Source: Burkholderia latens (GTDB lineage Bacteria > Pseudomonadota > Gammaproteobacteria > Burkholderiales > Burkholderiaceae). Taken from it: a DNA stretch of 64,000 nucleotides. The notes beneath the pieces were generated by a model. The model did no database searches. It saw only the letters and a list, made by a program, of their open reading frames with translations, and was not told where the DNA came from. Position 1 is the first letter of the stretch, and every line of letters starts with the position of its first letter. The DNA lies in NCBI RefSeq assembly GCF_902499045.1, contig NZ_CABVPL010000022.1, positions 1 through 64,000 of the forward strand, written 5' to 3'. Positions 18,653 through 27,269 of this stretch are shown here, piece after piece. A program made the translations under genes and the position numbers.

Positions 18653-18780
18653 GGTGCCCTTCCAAAACTGTGCGGTAACCCGCCGAACGCGGCGAATTCC
18701 GGCATTACGCTTGCCCAGCGCGGCTCCCAATGGATTGCCGCACCGCCCTCTTCACCGCACGTCACTCCGTACGATTCGTC

Positions 18781-19182
18781 ATGAACTTCTCTTCGTCGCT
18801 TCCATCATTCGTCTTCATCGCATCTGCCGGCTTCATGTGTGCCGCCGGTGCACAGACGCTGTCCCGCGCACCCGCCGACACGCCGTCTTTTGCGTCTTCG
18901 CCGAACGTTGCGACGGTGCCGCCGCAACGTTCGGCGCAAGCCGCCACCGCAAGCGCAGCAGCTGAACCTGCGGCGACCGCGTTCGCGGGCCCCGCGTCGA
19001 GCGCCGCCGCGCAACCCGGGGCGCGCGCCCGCAGCACACTGCGCCGGCCGCTCGTGCCAACGCGTCCGCATCGCGCGCAGGCGACCCTTCCGCCGGCTGA
19101 CTACGACGTATGGCGAAACGACACGTTGTACGCATCACCCTACGAAAAATCGCAGTATGCGGAGCCGGGCACTCCAAACTGA
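18781..19182 (+). CDS. Small secreted Ala/Pro-rich protein of unknown function
   Basis: A 133-residue product starting MNFSSSLPSFVFIASAGFM with a cleavable-looking signal peptide ending near AGAQT. The middle is Ala/Pro/Thr-rich and disordered; the tail (ADYDVWRNDTLYASPYEKSQ) is tyrosine-rich and more ordered. I recognise no family. An in-frame start at 18730 would remove the signal peptide from the terminus, so 18781 is preferred, although neither has a clear ribosome site. It is divergent from wza, so it may be a locus accessory factor. Codon bias favours this frame but the case is modest. Confidence 0.45.
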   Translation: MNFSSSLPSFVFIASAGFMCAAGAQTLSRAPADTPSFASSPNVATVPPQRSAQAATASAAAEPAATAFAGPASSAAAQPGARARSTLRRPLVPTRPHRAQATLPPADYDVWRNDTLYASPYEKSQYAEPGTPN

Positions 19183-19352
19183 CACATTCGAGCCGGTCAT
19201 GCCGCGGCATGACCATGCATGCATCGATAGCGGATTGGACACCACGGCGAACGCCGCGTCTGTGAGCGACCCCACCGAACGCCGATCTTCATACGACGTC
19301 GCGATCCCGCCCCAACGCGCCGGTACGTACAACGCGTGCGGCACGGCACACA

Positions 19353-21209
19353 TCATGGCCTGCCGACCGACACGTTCGCGTACGATCCGGCCGCCGCTTC
19401 AGGCGCGGCGGGATCGGCGACGCGCACGACCGGTCTCGCCGAGTCTCGGCCGAGCGCCTGCATGCACAGCGCGATCACGATGTCCGTGCCGAGCGCGCCG
19501 TATACCGCGTGATCGACCTGCGGCTCCAGATGCAGCCGCACGTGGCGCGAACGTCGGAACGCGCGCTCGATCGCACCGAAGTGGCGTCGCACGTCATCGA
19601 TACCGGGATCGAGCGCGCCGTACACCAGCGTCGTGCGCACATTGCGCTGCGCCAGCACCTGCATCACGCCGCGCGGCGTGCCGACGCGCGGCTTCCAGCC
19701 GAGGCGCGCAGCCGCCTCCTTCACCGGCACGCTGACGCGTGCGATCGCATTGGCGGCGACGGCCCGCACGATCGGCCGCAAGTCGCGCCGTTCGCGCACG
19801 AGGCGCTTCCATTTCTGCCAGTCGCGCACCGACAGCCAGTAGCCGCGCACCGAGTTGTTCCGCTGCTTCTGAACCGCCTCCAGCGAGAGCCCGGCCGGCC
19901 ACACGAAGCGCGCCAGATTGATCGCGATCACGCCGCCGAGCGACGGCGTCTTCACCGCCGCATGCAACGCCGCATACGCGCCCGAACAAATCCCGGCCGC
20001 GGCCACTTCCGGGTAGCCAAGCGCACGTAGCCAATCCGCGGCGGCCGCCACGTCGTCGCTCGACTGAGTCGAATACACGAGGCCCGACTGGTCGTCGGGC
20101 GCGGCGGCCCCGCTGTCGCCGACGCCGTTCACGTCGATCCGCAGCGTCGTGACGCCGGCGCGTGCGAGCGTCCGCGCGAGGCGCACGCTGAAGCGCCCTT
20201 CTCCGCTACGCGGATTCGTCGACGTATTCGCGATCACGAGCGCCGGCGCGGCGGGATTCGCCGGCCCCGTATCGGCGGGACGGCACAGCACACCGACCAG
20301 CCGATCCGGTCCGACCGCGACAACCTGCTCGGTCATGTCCGTCATGTCGAGCGCGACAGCCGATTCGCCATTCCATGACCGACACGGCGGCCCCGCCGGT
20401 TCGATGCCGGCGGACGCACGCGGCGCCCGTTCGGCGATCCAGTTCGCGAGCGTGTCGATCGCCGCGAGCGGCAGGCGCGAGCGCGTACCATCCAGCATCG
20501 TCGTCGGCCATTCGCGGAACGGCTCGATCGCTACGTCGACGCCGCGCGCGAGCAGTGCATCACGCAACGCAGGTCCGTCCCCCTGATCGGGATCGACCAG
20601 CAGCATCGCGCCGGGCAACGTCGGTGCATCGCACACGACGTCGCATAGATCGACCGCCTTCAATGCATCGACGAAGTCGTCGGGAAAGCGGTGTCCGAGC
20701 ACGTTCATGCACGGTTCGTCGCGATGTGCGGCGCGAATCGCCGGCGACGTGATGTCGAGCCACTGGCGGTGCACGAACGACAGCTCGCGGAGATATGCGC
20801 GCCCGCGCACGACGGGTGCGAGTGCCGCGAAAGCGTCGACACGCGGCGACGCGCGCCTGCCGTCGCCCGTTGCGGCGAGCATCGCGAACAGCGCGCCCGC
20901 GCGGATTCCGACGAGCGTCAGCGACGCGACACCGACCTGGTCACGCAGCATGTTGATTGCGTCGTGAATGCTGTCGATGGTGGCGGCATACCGATTGGCG
21001 TCGCGATCGTCGCCCGCGGAATCGCCAGTGCACGGATAGTTGAACCGCAACACCGTGACGCCGTCGCGGGCCAGGCGCTCCGCCACCGCCCGGATGATCT
21101 TGTGCGTCCACGATGCCTCGTGGCCCAACGACTCGCACAGGATCACGCCTTGTGTCGTCTGTCCTTCGTGCAGCCACCCCACGCAGCTGCCGAACGTGAT
21201 CGGCTTCAA
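19353..21209 (-). CDS. Tandem alpha/beta hydrolase, exopolysaccharide-associated
   Basis: A 618-residue protein with two alpha/beta hydrolase domains. The N-terminal half (about 15-265) has GIRAG at 101-105, with Arg where the nucleophile should be, as in the GxRxG group of exopolysaccharide-linked hydrolases. The C-terminal half (about 285-590) has GICSG (406-410), placing Cys408 at the nucleophile position, with Asp534 (GALDPG) and His567 (VDHAVY) completing a possible triad. The start is TTG at 21209, supported by GAGGAG six bases upstream. It may act on acylated polymer or lipid-linked intermediates, but the substrate is unknown. It lies between wza and wzx. Confidence 0.8.
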   Translation of the reverse strand: MKPITFGSCVGWLHEGQTTQGVILCESLGHEASWTHKIIRAVAERLARDGVTVLRFNYPCTGDSAGDDRDANRYAATIDSIHDAINMLRDQVGVASLTLVGIRAGALFAMLAATGDGRRASPRVDAFAALAPVVRGRAYLRELSFVHRQWLDITSPAIRAAHRDEPCMNVLGHRFPDDFVDALKAVDLCDVVCDAPTLPGAMLLVDPDQGDGPALRDALLARGVDVAIEPFREWPTTMLDGTRSRLPLAAIDTLANWIAERAPRASAGIEPAGPPCRSWNGESAVALDMTDMTEQVVAVGPDRLVGVLCRPADTGPANPAAPALVIANTSTNPRSGEGRFSVRLARTLARAGVTTLRIDVNGVGDSGAAAPDDQSGLVYSTQSSDDVAAAADWLRALGYPEVAAAGICSGAYAALHAAVKTPSLGGVIAINLARFVWPAGLSLEAVQKQRNNSVRGYWLSVRDWQKWKRLVRERRDLRPIVRAVAANAIARVSVPVKEAAARLGWKPRVGTPRGVMQVLAQRNVRTTLVYGALDPGIDDVRRHFGAIERAFRRSRHVRLHLEPQVDHAVYGALGTDIVIALCMQALGRDSARPVVRVADPAAPEAAAGSYANVSVGRP

Positions 21210-21463
21210 TCGGTACTCCTCGGATCGGTATTTTTATCGGACGTGAACACGCGGCCCGGCGGCTCCACCGGAATGGGCAATGCCACGATCGTGCGATTGC
21301 TGGACGAAGAACGCACCGTCACGCGGCAGCGTCCCAAGCCACGCCCCTGCGCGGCCCGGGCGACCTGTTCCATGCGTTGTCCCTACTCCCGTTGCTCGCG
21401 GGGACCAGCGCTGCATGCTCGAGGTCGTCAGGCGGTTTCCGTCGTGAACCAAAACAGTGCGCT

Positions 21464-21616
21464 CGATTAGAGCACCCGGTTCGAGCTTCCTTCGGTGCGC
21501 CAGCTTACAAATACATTCAACGTCGCACGCCGTGTAGCGATTCATGCCACGCGCAAAAACGGAATCCTCGAACGGTAGGCTCGCGAACATAGTCGTCCAG
21601 TGCGGCCCGTATCATG
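21464..21616 (+). promoter_or_regulatory. Composite promoter region B upstream of wzx
   Basis: It repeats the blocks found before the GT2 gene: GATTAGA (21464-21470), CTTCGGTGCGCCA (21489-21501), a 27-bp element at 21562-21588 (25 of 27 bases identical, last 20 fully identical) and CCGTATCATG (21607-21616), with the same 18-base gap between the last two. The rest of the 567-bp region 21210-21776 shows no gene. The predicted transcript would have a leader of about 155 bases before wzx. Confidence 0.65.
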
Positions 21617-21776
21617 GCCGCCATACGATGTGGCCGTGTCCGGCGACGCCGGACGAAACCGGCGCCAGCGGGAACGAGCCGCGAATCCATGCAGCCGGCT
21701 CAGCGCCGACCGGATGCACGCGCGCAGCGCGGCCCCATGCCGCCGCGCTGCGACACCCACGGCGCCGACCGAGCGA

Positions 21777-23036
21777 ATGTCAAACCTCAAGAAGAACTTC
21801 CTGCTGCTGCTGACGTTGCAGATTTCGATGTACGCGGTGCCGCTCCTGATCGCACCGCTGCTGACGCACGCACTCGGTCCCGAAGGCTACGGGCAGCTCG
21901 CGTTCTCGCTTGCCGTTATCGCGTATCTCACCAACTGCACAAGCTACAGCTTCGACCTGACCGCCACGCCACGCATCGCACTCGCTCGCGACAACCGCGC
22001 CGAACGCTCGCGCATCTTCTGGGCGACGCTGTACGCGCAGATCGGCATTGCGGTAATCTGCTTCATCGTGCTCGTCGTGCTGATCTTCGCGGTCGAGCGC
22101 TTCAGCGAAGACCGCGACCTGCTGCTGATCGGTTTCGGAATGGTCGCCGGCGTGGCATTCACGCCGGGCTGGTATTTCCAGGGGATGGAAAAGCTGCGCG
22201 CGCTCAGCGTGATCCTGTTCATCGGCCGCATCCTGAGCCTGCCGGCCATGTTCGCGCTCGTGCACAGCCCGGCCGACATCGATCGCGCGATGATCGTCAA
22301 CGCGGCGGTGCCCACGCTGTCCGCGATCGCGCTGGCCGCGTACCTGTACTTCAACCGGGAAGTTGACTTCGTGCGCGTCGGCGCCGCCGACATCGCCGAA
22401 TCGCTGAAAGGCGGCTGGCAGGTGTTTCTCGCTTCGACATCGATCGCGTTCTATGCGTCGACCAATACCGTACTGCTCGGCTTCGTCTCCGGCAATGTCG
22501 CGGCCGGATACTTCGCCGCCGGTGACAAGCTGATCCGCGCGGCGCTCAGCATGCTGCAGCCGTTGAAGGCCGCGACCTATCCGCGCATCAGCTATCTGAT
22601 GCGGCACGCGCGCACCGACGCGTTTTCGTTCCTGCGCAAGCTATTCGCCGTGCAGATCGCAATGGTGCTCGGCATCTCGCTCGTGATCTTCTTCGGCGCA
22701 CCGCTCGCCGTTCGAATGCTCTATGGACCGTCATACGAACCGACGGTCCACGTGCTGCGCTGGATGGCGTTCATTCCATTCATGGCCGGCATGACCGACC
22801 TGTTCGGCGTTCAGACGATGTTGCCACTCGGGATGAAAGCCGCATTTACGCGCATCCTCATGTCATCCGGAATCCTCAACATCGTGCTCGTCCCGGTGCT
22901 CGCGAAGTACTTCGCCGAATTGGGCGCCGCGGCCGCCGTGCTGACGGCCGAGGCCGCGGTCGCAACCGCGCTCGCGATCGTCGTCTATCGCGCGGGCGTT
23001 CCACTGCCGGGCAACCCCGCCGCACGGCGCGGCTAG
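21777..23036 (+). CDS. wzx: Repeat-unit flippase Wzx
   Basis: A 419-residue polysaccharide-biosynthesis membrane protein of the MATE/MOP superfamily that flips the undecaprenyl-linked repeat unit to the periplasm. It begins MSNLKKNFLLLLTLQISMYA, followed by the family segment APLLTHALGPEGYGQLAF, and has about 12 to 14 hydrophobic helices; GWYFQGMEKLR is also typical. The start at 21777 is where family members begin; upstream in-frame codons are rich in Arg and Pro and noncoding in character. It has its own upstream region with the element shared with the GT2 gene, and it precedes the GH3 gene by about 490 bp. Confidence 0.92.
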   Translation: MSNLKKNFLLLLTLQISMYAVPLLIAPLLTHALGPEGYGQLAFSLAVIAYLTNCTSYSFDLTATPRIALARDNRAERSRIFWATLYAQIGIAVICFIVLVVLIFAVERFSEDRDLLLIGFGMVAGVAFTPGWYFQGMEKLRALSVILFIGRILSLPAMFALVHSPADIDRAMIVNAAVPTLSAIALAAYLYFNREVDFVRVGAADIAESLKGGWQVFLASTSIAFYASTNTVLLGFVSGNVAAGYFAAGDKLIRAALSMLQPLKAATYPRISYLMRHARTDAFSFLRKLFAVQIAMVLGISLVIFFGAPLAVRMLYGPSYEPTVHVLRWMAFIPFMAGMTDLFGVQTMLPLGMKAAFTRILMSSGILNIVLVPVLAKYFAELGAAAAVLTAEAAVATALAIVVYRAGVPLPGNPAARRG

Positions 23037-23242
23037 CGTAGCAGCACACCGCACCGCAACGATTCGGCGGTCGGAATCTGCCGACTTTCGATTCGATGCG
23101 CCTGCAACGAGCCTTCTCTTGCGGCACATCAAGCTGTATGCGCCCCAAGCACGCGCGCCAGGTACTTCTTACCCCCCCGCACCGCAGCAACCGGCAGCGA
23201 TGACCGCTTGTGCTCGCGCCGCCGCCGTTCGATCGAAGAAAG

Positions 23243-23296
23243 ATCGTACGTATCGGTATAAACACCGATGCTGTAGTCAAACTACATTCGTACGAT
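23243..23296. promoter_or_regulatory. Three nested dyads that can form a three-way junction
   Basis: Outer arms ATCGTACG (23243-23250) and CGTACGAT (23289-23296) enclose two hairpins: ATCGGT/ACCGAT (23252-23257 with 23264-23269) and TGTAGT/ACTACA (23272-23277 with 23281-23286). TATAAA (23257-23262) overlaps the first hairpin. It lies 230 bp upstream of the GH3 start inside the gene-free interval 23037-23526 and is AT-richer than the surroundings. It could be a structured leader or a set of operators; neither is proven. Confidence 0.5.
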
Positions 23297-23526
23297 TGGT
23301 CGCTGCAGAGAATCGCTACATCCGATTCGGCAGTGTCGGACGGTCCGCGTCGCCGTCCGCATGACTCGACCGGGGCCCAACCGGCCGTAACGATTCCCCG
23401 CCCGCCTGGCATGCCGACGCGCAACCAACCAGCATCGCCAGCCGAATGCGTCCGGTGCGAATCCACCGGACGTGCGCAGCTCCAGAGAACATTCGAACAA
23501 CCGGCAATACGATCATGGAGAGCAAC

Positions 23527-25728
23527 ATGCGGGACACACTCTGGCCGGCCGCCGTGCTGGCAGCGACCCTCTGCACCAGCGTCTATGCAGCGAACGCCGA
23601 TTTCGATTCACGCGGCGACGCCGCCGACGCATTCGCGTCATCCGCCGCGCAACGGCGCGCCGACCTGCTCGTGCGCAAGATGACGCTCGACGAGAAGCTT
23701 CAGTTCATCCATTCGCAATACGAAATGTCTAAGGTGCCGGGCGGCGGTGCCGGCTACATCCAGGGCGTGCCGCGGCTCGGCATTCCCGATCTGAACATGG
23801 TCGACTCGGCGACGGGATCCGGCAGCACGTCTCAGCCCAGCACCACCTTCCCTGCGACGATCGCTGTGGCCGCGAGCTGGGATCGCCGCCTGTCGTACGA
23901 CTACGGCAAGCAGGTCGCGATTCAGTTGCGCGCGCAAGGATTCGGCATGGGATTGGGCGGCGGCACGAACCTCGCTCGCGAGCCGCGCGGCGGCCGGCTG
24001 TTCGAGTATCTCGGCGAAGATCCGCTGCTCGCCGGCGACCTGCTCGCGGAGCGCACGCTTGCCACGCAGCGGCAGAAGGTCATCGCGACCATCAAGCACT
24101 ATGCGGGCAACGAGCAGGAACACGGCCGGATGGGCGGCAACACGCAGATCGACGAGCGTACGCTGCGCGAGCTCTACCTGCTGCCGTTCGAGATCGCCGC
24201 GAAGCGCGGGCAGCCCGGCAGCGTGATGTGCAGCTACAACCGCCTGAACGGCACGTACGCATGCGAGAACAGTCACCTGCTGAACGACGTGCTGAAGAAC
24301 GAATGGGGCTTCCAGGGCCAGGTGCAGTCCGACTGGGGAGCGACGCACAGCACCGCCGCCGCGATCAACGCCGGGCTCGACGAGGAAGAGGACGTCGGCT
24401 CGACCGTCTACCTGACGCCGGCCGCGGTCAAACAGGCGATCGCGAACGGCTCGGTGTCGACCGGCCGGCTCGACGACATGGTGCGCCGCAAGCTCGCGGT
24501 GATGATCCGCGTCGGCGTGATGGACGACCCTGCGAAGGGGGGCGGCACGATCGATTTCGCGGCCGGCAACCGGTTCGCGCAGAGCGTCGCCGAGCAGTCG
24601 ATCGTACTTCTGAAGAACGACGGCAACCAGTTGCCGCTCGCGGCGTCCGCGCTGTCGCGCATCGCCGTGATCGGCGGCCATGCGGACACGGCCGTGCTGT
24701 CCGGCGGCGGCTCGGGCAACACGCGCGACCCGGTCAGCGGTTCGTTCGCCGGCTGCGGCGGCCTGACGTTCGGATCGTCGACGGGCTGCAGCTGGTGGCG
24801 CAATCCGTGGCTCAAGGTCGACGTGCCGATCGTCGCGGCGATCCGCGCGCTCGCGCCGGCGGCCCAGGTGACGTTCGCGGGCAACAGCGACCAGCAGTCG
24901 CCGTTCCGCGCGTACACGCAGCAGGAAATCGACCAGGCCGCGGCGCTCGCGGGCCGCTCGGACGTCGCGATCGTCGTGGTCGCGCAGCCGGCCGGCGAGG
25001 ACTTCGGCGATCTGCAAAGCCTGAGCCTCGCGAATCCGTCGAACCAGGATGCGCTCGTCGAAGCAGTCGCGCGTGCGAACCCGCACACGATCGTCGTCGT
25101 CCAGAGCGGCAATCCGGTGCTGATGCCGTGGAAGGACAGCGTGTCGGCGATCGTCGAGGCGTGGTATCCGGGCGAAGGCGGCGGCAAGGCGATCGCGAAC
25201 GTGCTGTTCGGCGCCGTGAATCCGTCCGGCAAGTTGCCCGTCACGTTCCCGGCGCGCGATCAGGACACGCCGACCTGGGGGCAAAACGGCGCGTTCGAAA
25301 ACGATCCGGTCTATGCGGAGAAGCTCAACATGGGCTATCGCTGGTACGACGCGCACAACATCAAGCCGATGTTCGAGTTCGGCTACGGGCTGTCGTACAC
25401 GCACTTCGCGTATTCGGGATTGTCGGTATCGCGTCAGCGTGACGGCTCGCTGAGCGTCGCGTTCACCGTGCGCAACGACGGCCGCGTCGCCGGCGCGGAA
25501 ACGCCGCAGGTCTATCTCGGCGTGCCGTACAAGGACGAACCGCCGAAACGGCTGGTCGGCTGGGAGAAGATCCGGTTGAACCCGGGCGAAGCGCGGCACG
25601 TGCGCGTGACGGTGTCGCCGCGGATGCAGAGCGTGTGGGACACGTCGCGCAACGGCTGGAAGTTCGTGCCGGGCGGGACGGTGTATGTCGGTGCGTCGTC
25701 GCGCGATATCCGGCTGCAGGGTAGCTGA
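23527..25728 (+). CDS. Exported GH3 beta-glucosidase-like hydrolase
   Basis: A 733-residue glycoside hydrolase family 3 enzyme. The ATG at 23527 has GGAG six bases upstream and opens a signal peptide (MRDTLWPAAVLAATLC, cleavage near VYAAN); an ATG at 23515 is the alternative. The N-terminal barrel carries IKHYAGNEQE and the nucleophile motif VQSDWGATHS (Asp). The C-terminal sandwich domain and a fibronectin-III-like domain (from about FGYGLSYTHFAYS) complete the standard order. It should release terminal sugars in the periplasm or outside. With the GH2 and beta-helix genes it makes three polymer-active enzymes in the locus; the substrate is unknown. Confidence 0.92.
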   Translation: MRDTLWPAAVLAATLCTSVYAANADFDSRGDAADAFASSAAQRRADLLVRKMTLDEKLQFIHSQYEMSKVPGGGAGYIQGVPRLGIPDLNMVDSATGSGSTSQPSTTFPATIAVAASWDRRLSYDYGKQVAIQLRAQGFGMGLGGGTNLAREPRGGRLFEYLGEDPLLAGDLLAERTLATQRQKVIATIKHYAGNEQEHGRMGGNTQIDERTLRELYLLPFEIAAKRGQPGSVMCSYNRLNGTYACENSHLLNDVLKNEWGFQGQVQSDWGATHSTAAAINAGLDEEEDVGSTVYLTPAAVKQAIANGSVSTGRLDDMVRRKLAVMIRVGVMDDPAKGGGTIDFAAGNRFAQSVAEQSIVLLKNDGNQLPLAASALSRIAVIGGHADTAVLSGGGSGNTRDPVSGSFAGCGGLTFGSSTGCSWWRNPWLKVDVPIVAAIRALAPAAQVTFAGNSDQQSPFRAYTQQEIDQAAALAGRSDVAIVVVAQPAGEDFGDLQSLSLANPSNQDALVEAVARANPHTIVVVQSGNPVLMPWKDSVSAIVEAWYPGEGGGKAIANVLFGAVNPSGKLPVTFPARDQDTPTWGQNGAFENDPVYAEKLNMGYRWYDAHNIKPMFEFGYGLSYTHFAYSGLSVSRQRDGSLSVAFTVRNDGRVAGAETPQVYLGVPYKDEPPKRLVGWEKIRLNPGEARHVRVTVSPRMQSVWDTSRNGWKFVPGGTVYVGASSRDIRLQGS

Positions 25729-25749
25729 GTCATCGGCAGGCGGCACGGT

Positions 25750-25775
25750 GCGCCGAGCGGAACATCGCTCGGCGC
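25750..25775. terminator. 10-bp hairpin ending the exopolysaccharide locus
   Basis: GCGCCGAGCG (25750-25759) pairs perfectly with CGCTCGGCGC (25766-25775) over a 6-base loop, 22 bp after the GH3 stop, in the gap before the convergent flavoprotein gene. It has no T-tract but is the strongest stem in the gap. Confidence 0.5.
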
Positions 25776-25911
25776 GCGCGCCAACATGGTCAAGATCGCC
25801 GCGACCTTCGCGCCGGCACGGCGCCGGCGCAAATGACGACGGGCGAATCGGACAGCCGGGACGTCCCGCGCCGTCCGCATCGCCCCGTGTCGCACATGCC
25901 GCTCGGGCGAA

Positions 25912-27159
25912 TCAGCCGAGGCTGGAGGAACGACAGAATTCAGCGAGCACGTCGAGCCCTCGTGCCGGTTCCCGTACGAAAGGATTCGTCTCGTCCCACG
26001 CGTAGCCGGCCAGGATCGAGCAGATCATGTCCTTCACGTCGGACGCCTTGTCCTCATGGAACACGATGTCCTGCAACGCCCCCGAGTACCAGCGCTCGAC
26101 GAACGCGCGGAACGTGTCGATACCCTTGCGCAGCGCGATGTCGTAGTCGCGCGCCCAGTCGACCGTCTCGCCGCGCAACTGGCGTTCGAGCGCGGCAACC
26201 GCCAGATGCGCCGAGCGCATCGCGATCGTCACGCCCGACGAAAAGATCGGGTCGAGGAATTCGCCCGCGTTTCCGAGCAGTGCATAGCCGGGGCCATGCA
26301 AACGCTCGACGTTCGACGCATAGCCGGAGATGCGCCGCACCGGCATCACGAACGGCTTGCTTCCCACCAATCGCGACAGTGTGGGCTCGCTCTGCAGCAA
26401 TTCACGCAACAACGATTCCTGCCGGGATTCCGGCACGTCGAGAAAGCCGGCATCCGCCACGCAACCGACCGACGAGCGGCCGTTCGTCAGCGGAATCATC
26501 CAGAACCACACGTCGCGCCGTTCCGGGTGGACCGCGATGCAGATCTTGTCGCGATCGGTCGAACCGGCCGGCAGGCCGTCTGCGACGTGCGAAAAGATGG
26601 CCGCGCGGGTCGGCAGGCCGGTCGGCGCCTCTAGCCCCAGCAATCGCGGCAGCACGCGCCCGAACCCGCTCGCATCGAGCACGAACGACGCATGAACGGA
26701 ATATTCGTTGCCGGCTTCGTCGGCGACGTCGAGCCGCGGCGTATCGCCGGGCTCGAACGCACGCACGGTATGGCCGAACCGCACGTCCGCGCCCTGCTCG
26801 GCCGCGCGGCGAATCAGCAGATCGTCGAACGCTGCGCGCTCGACCTGATATGCGGTCCCCCAGCCGTCGGAAAACTTCTCGCGGAAATCGAACGACGACA
26901 TTCTGTCGCGGTACACGAAATACGCACCGTTCTTGAACTGGAAGCCGGCTTCGACGACGGCCTGCAGCATGCCCGCCTCCTCGAGATACTGCATGCTCTG
27001 CGGCAACAGGCTTTCGCCGATCGAGAAACGCGGAAAATGCTGGCGTTCGAGCACCAGTACCGAGCGGCCGGCCTTGCACAGCAGCGCCGCGGCGACGGCA
27101 CCGGAGGGCCCGGCCCCGATGATCGCAACGTCGGCGGAATTCGGTTTCATATGGTTCAT
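25912..27159 (-). CDS. FAD-dependent oxidoreductase, halogenase/geranylgeranyl-reductase-like, APE-associated
   Basis: A 415-residue flavoprotein. The N-terminal Rossmann motif VAIIGAGPSGAVAAALL is followed by RFSIGESLLPQS and, near residue 285, GYALLGNAGEFLDPIFSSG, the second FAD motif of the tryptophan-halogenase/geranylgeranyl-reductase group. No halogenase-type WxWxIP signature is seen, although a related WFWMIPL occurs. Proteins of this type recur in aryl polyene and xanthomonadin clusters and may modify the aryl head group; that role is inference. ATG 27159 is preferred to an upstream TTG; ATG 27150 is also possible. It is divergent from the methyltransferase gene by about 110 bp. Confidence 0.85.
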   Translation of the reverse strand: MNHMKPNSADVAIIGAGPSGAVAAALLCKAGRSVLVLERQHFPRFSIGESLLPQSMQYLEEAGMLQAVVEAGFQFKNGAYFVYRDRMSSFDFREKFSDGWGTAYQVERAAFDDLLIRRAAEQGADVRFGHTVRAFEPGDTPRLDVADEAGNEYSVHASFVLDASGFGRVLPRLLGLEAPTGLPTRAAIFSHVADGLPAGSTDRDKICIAVHPERRDVWFWMIPLTNGRSSVGCVADAGFLDVPESRQESLLRELLQSEPTLSRLVGSKPFVMPVRRISGYASNVERLHGPGYALLGNAGEFLDPIFSSGVTIAMRSAHLAVAALERQLRGETVDWARDYDIALRKGIDTFRAFVERWYSGALQDIVFHEDKASDVKDMICSILAGYAWDETNPFVREPARGLDVLAEFCRSSSLG

Positions 27160-27269
27160 GCTGGCCAACTCATTTCAATTGATTGGGTATCTTATGTTTC
27201 TCACGCCATGATCCGGCGTTGCAAACTACAATAGGCGCTCAACAAATCCAAGATTCCGACGAGAGACCC

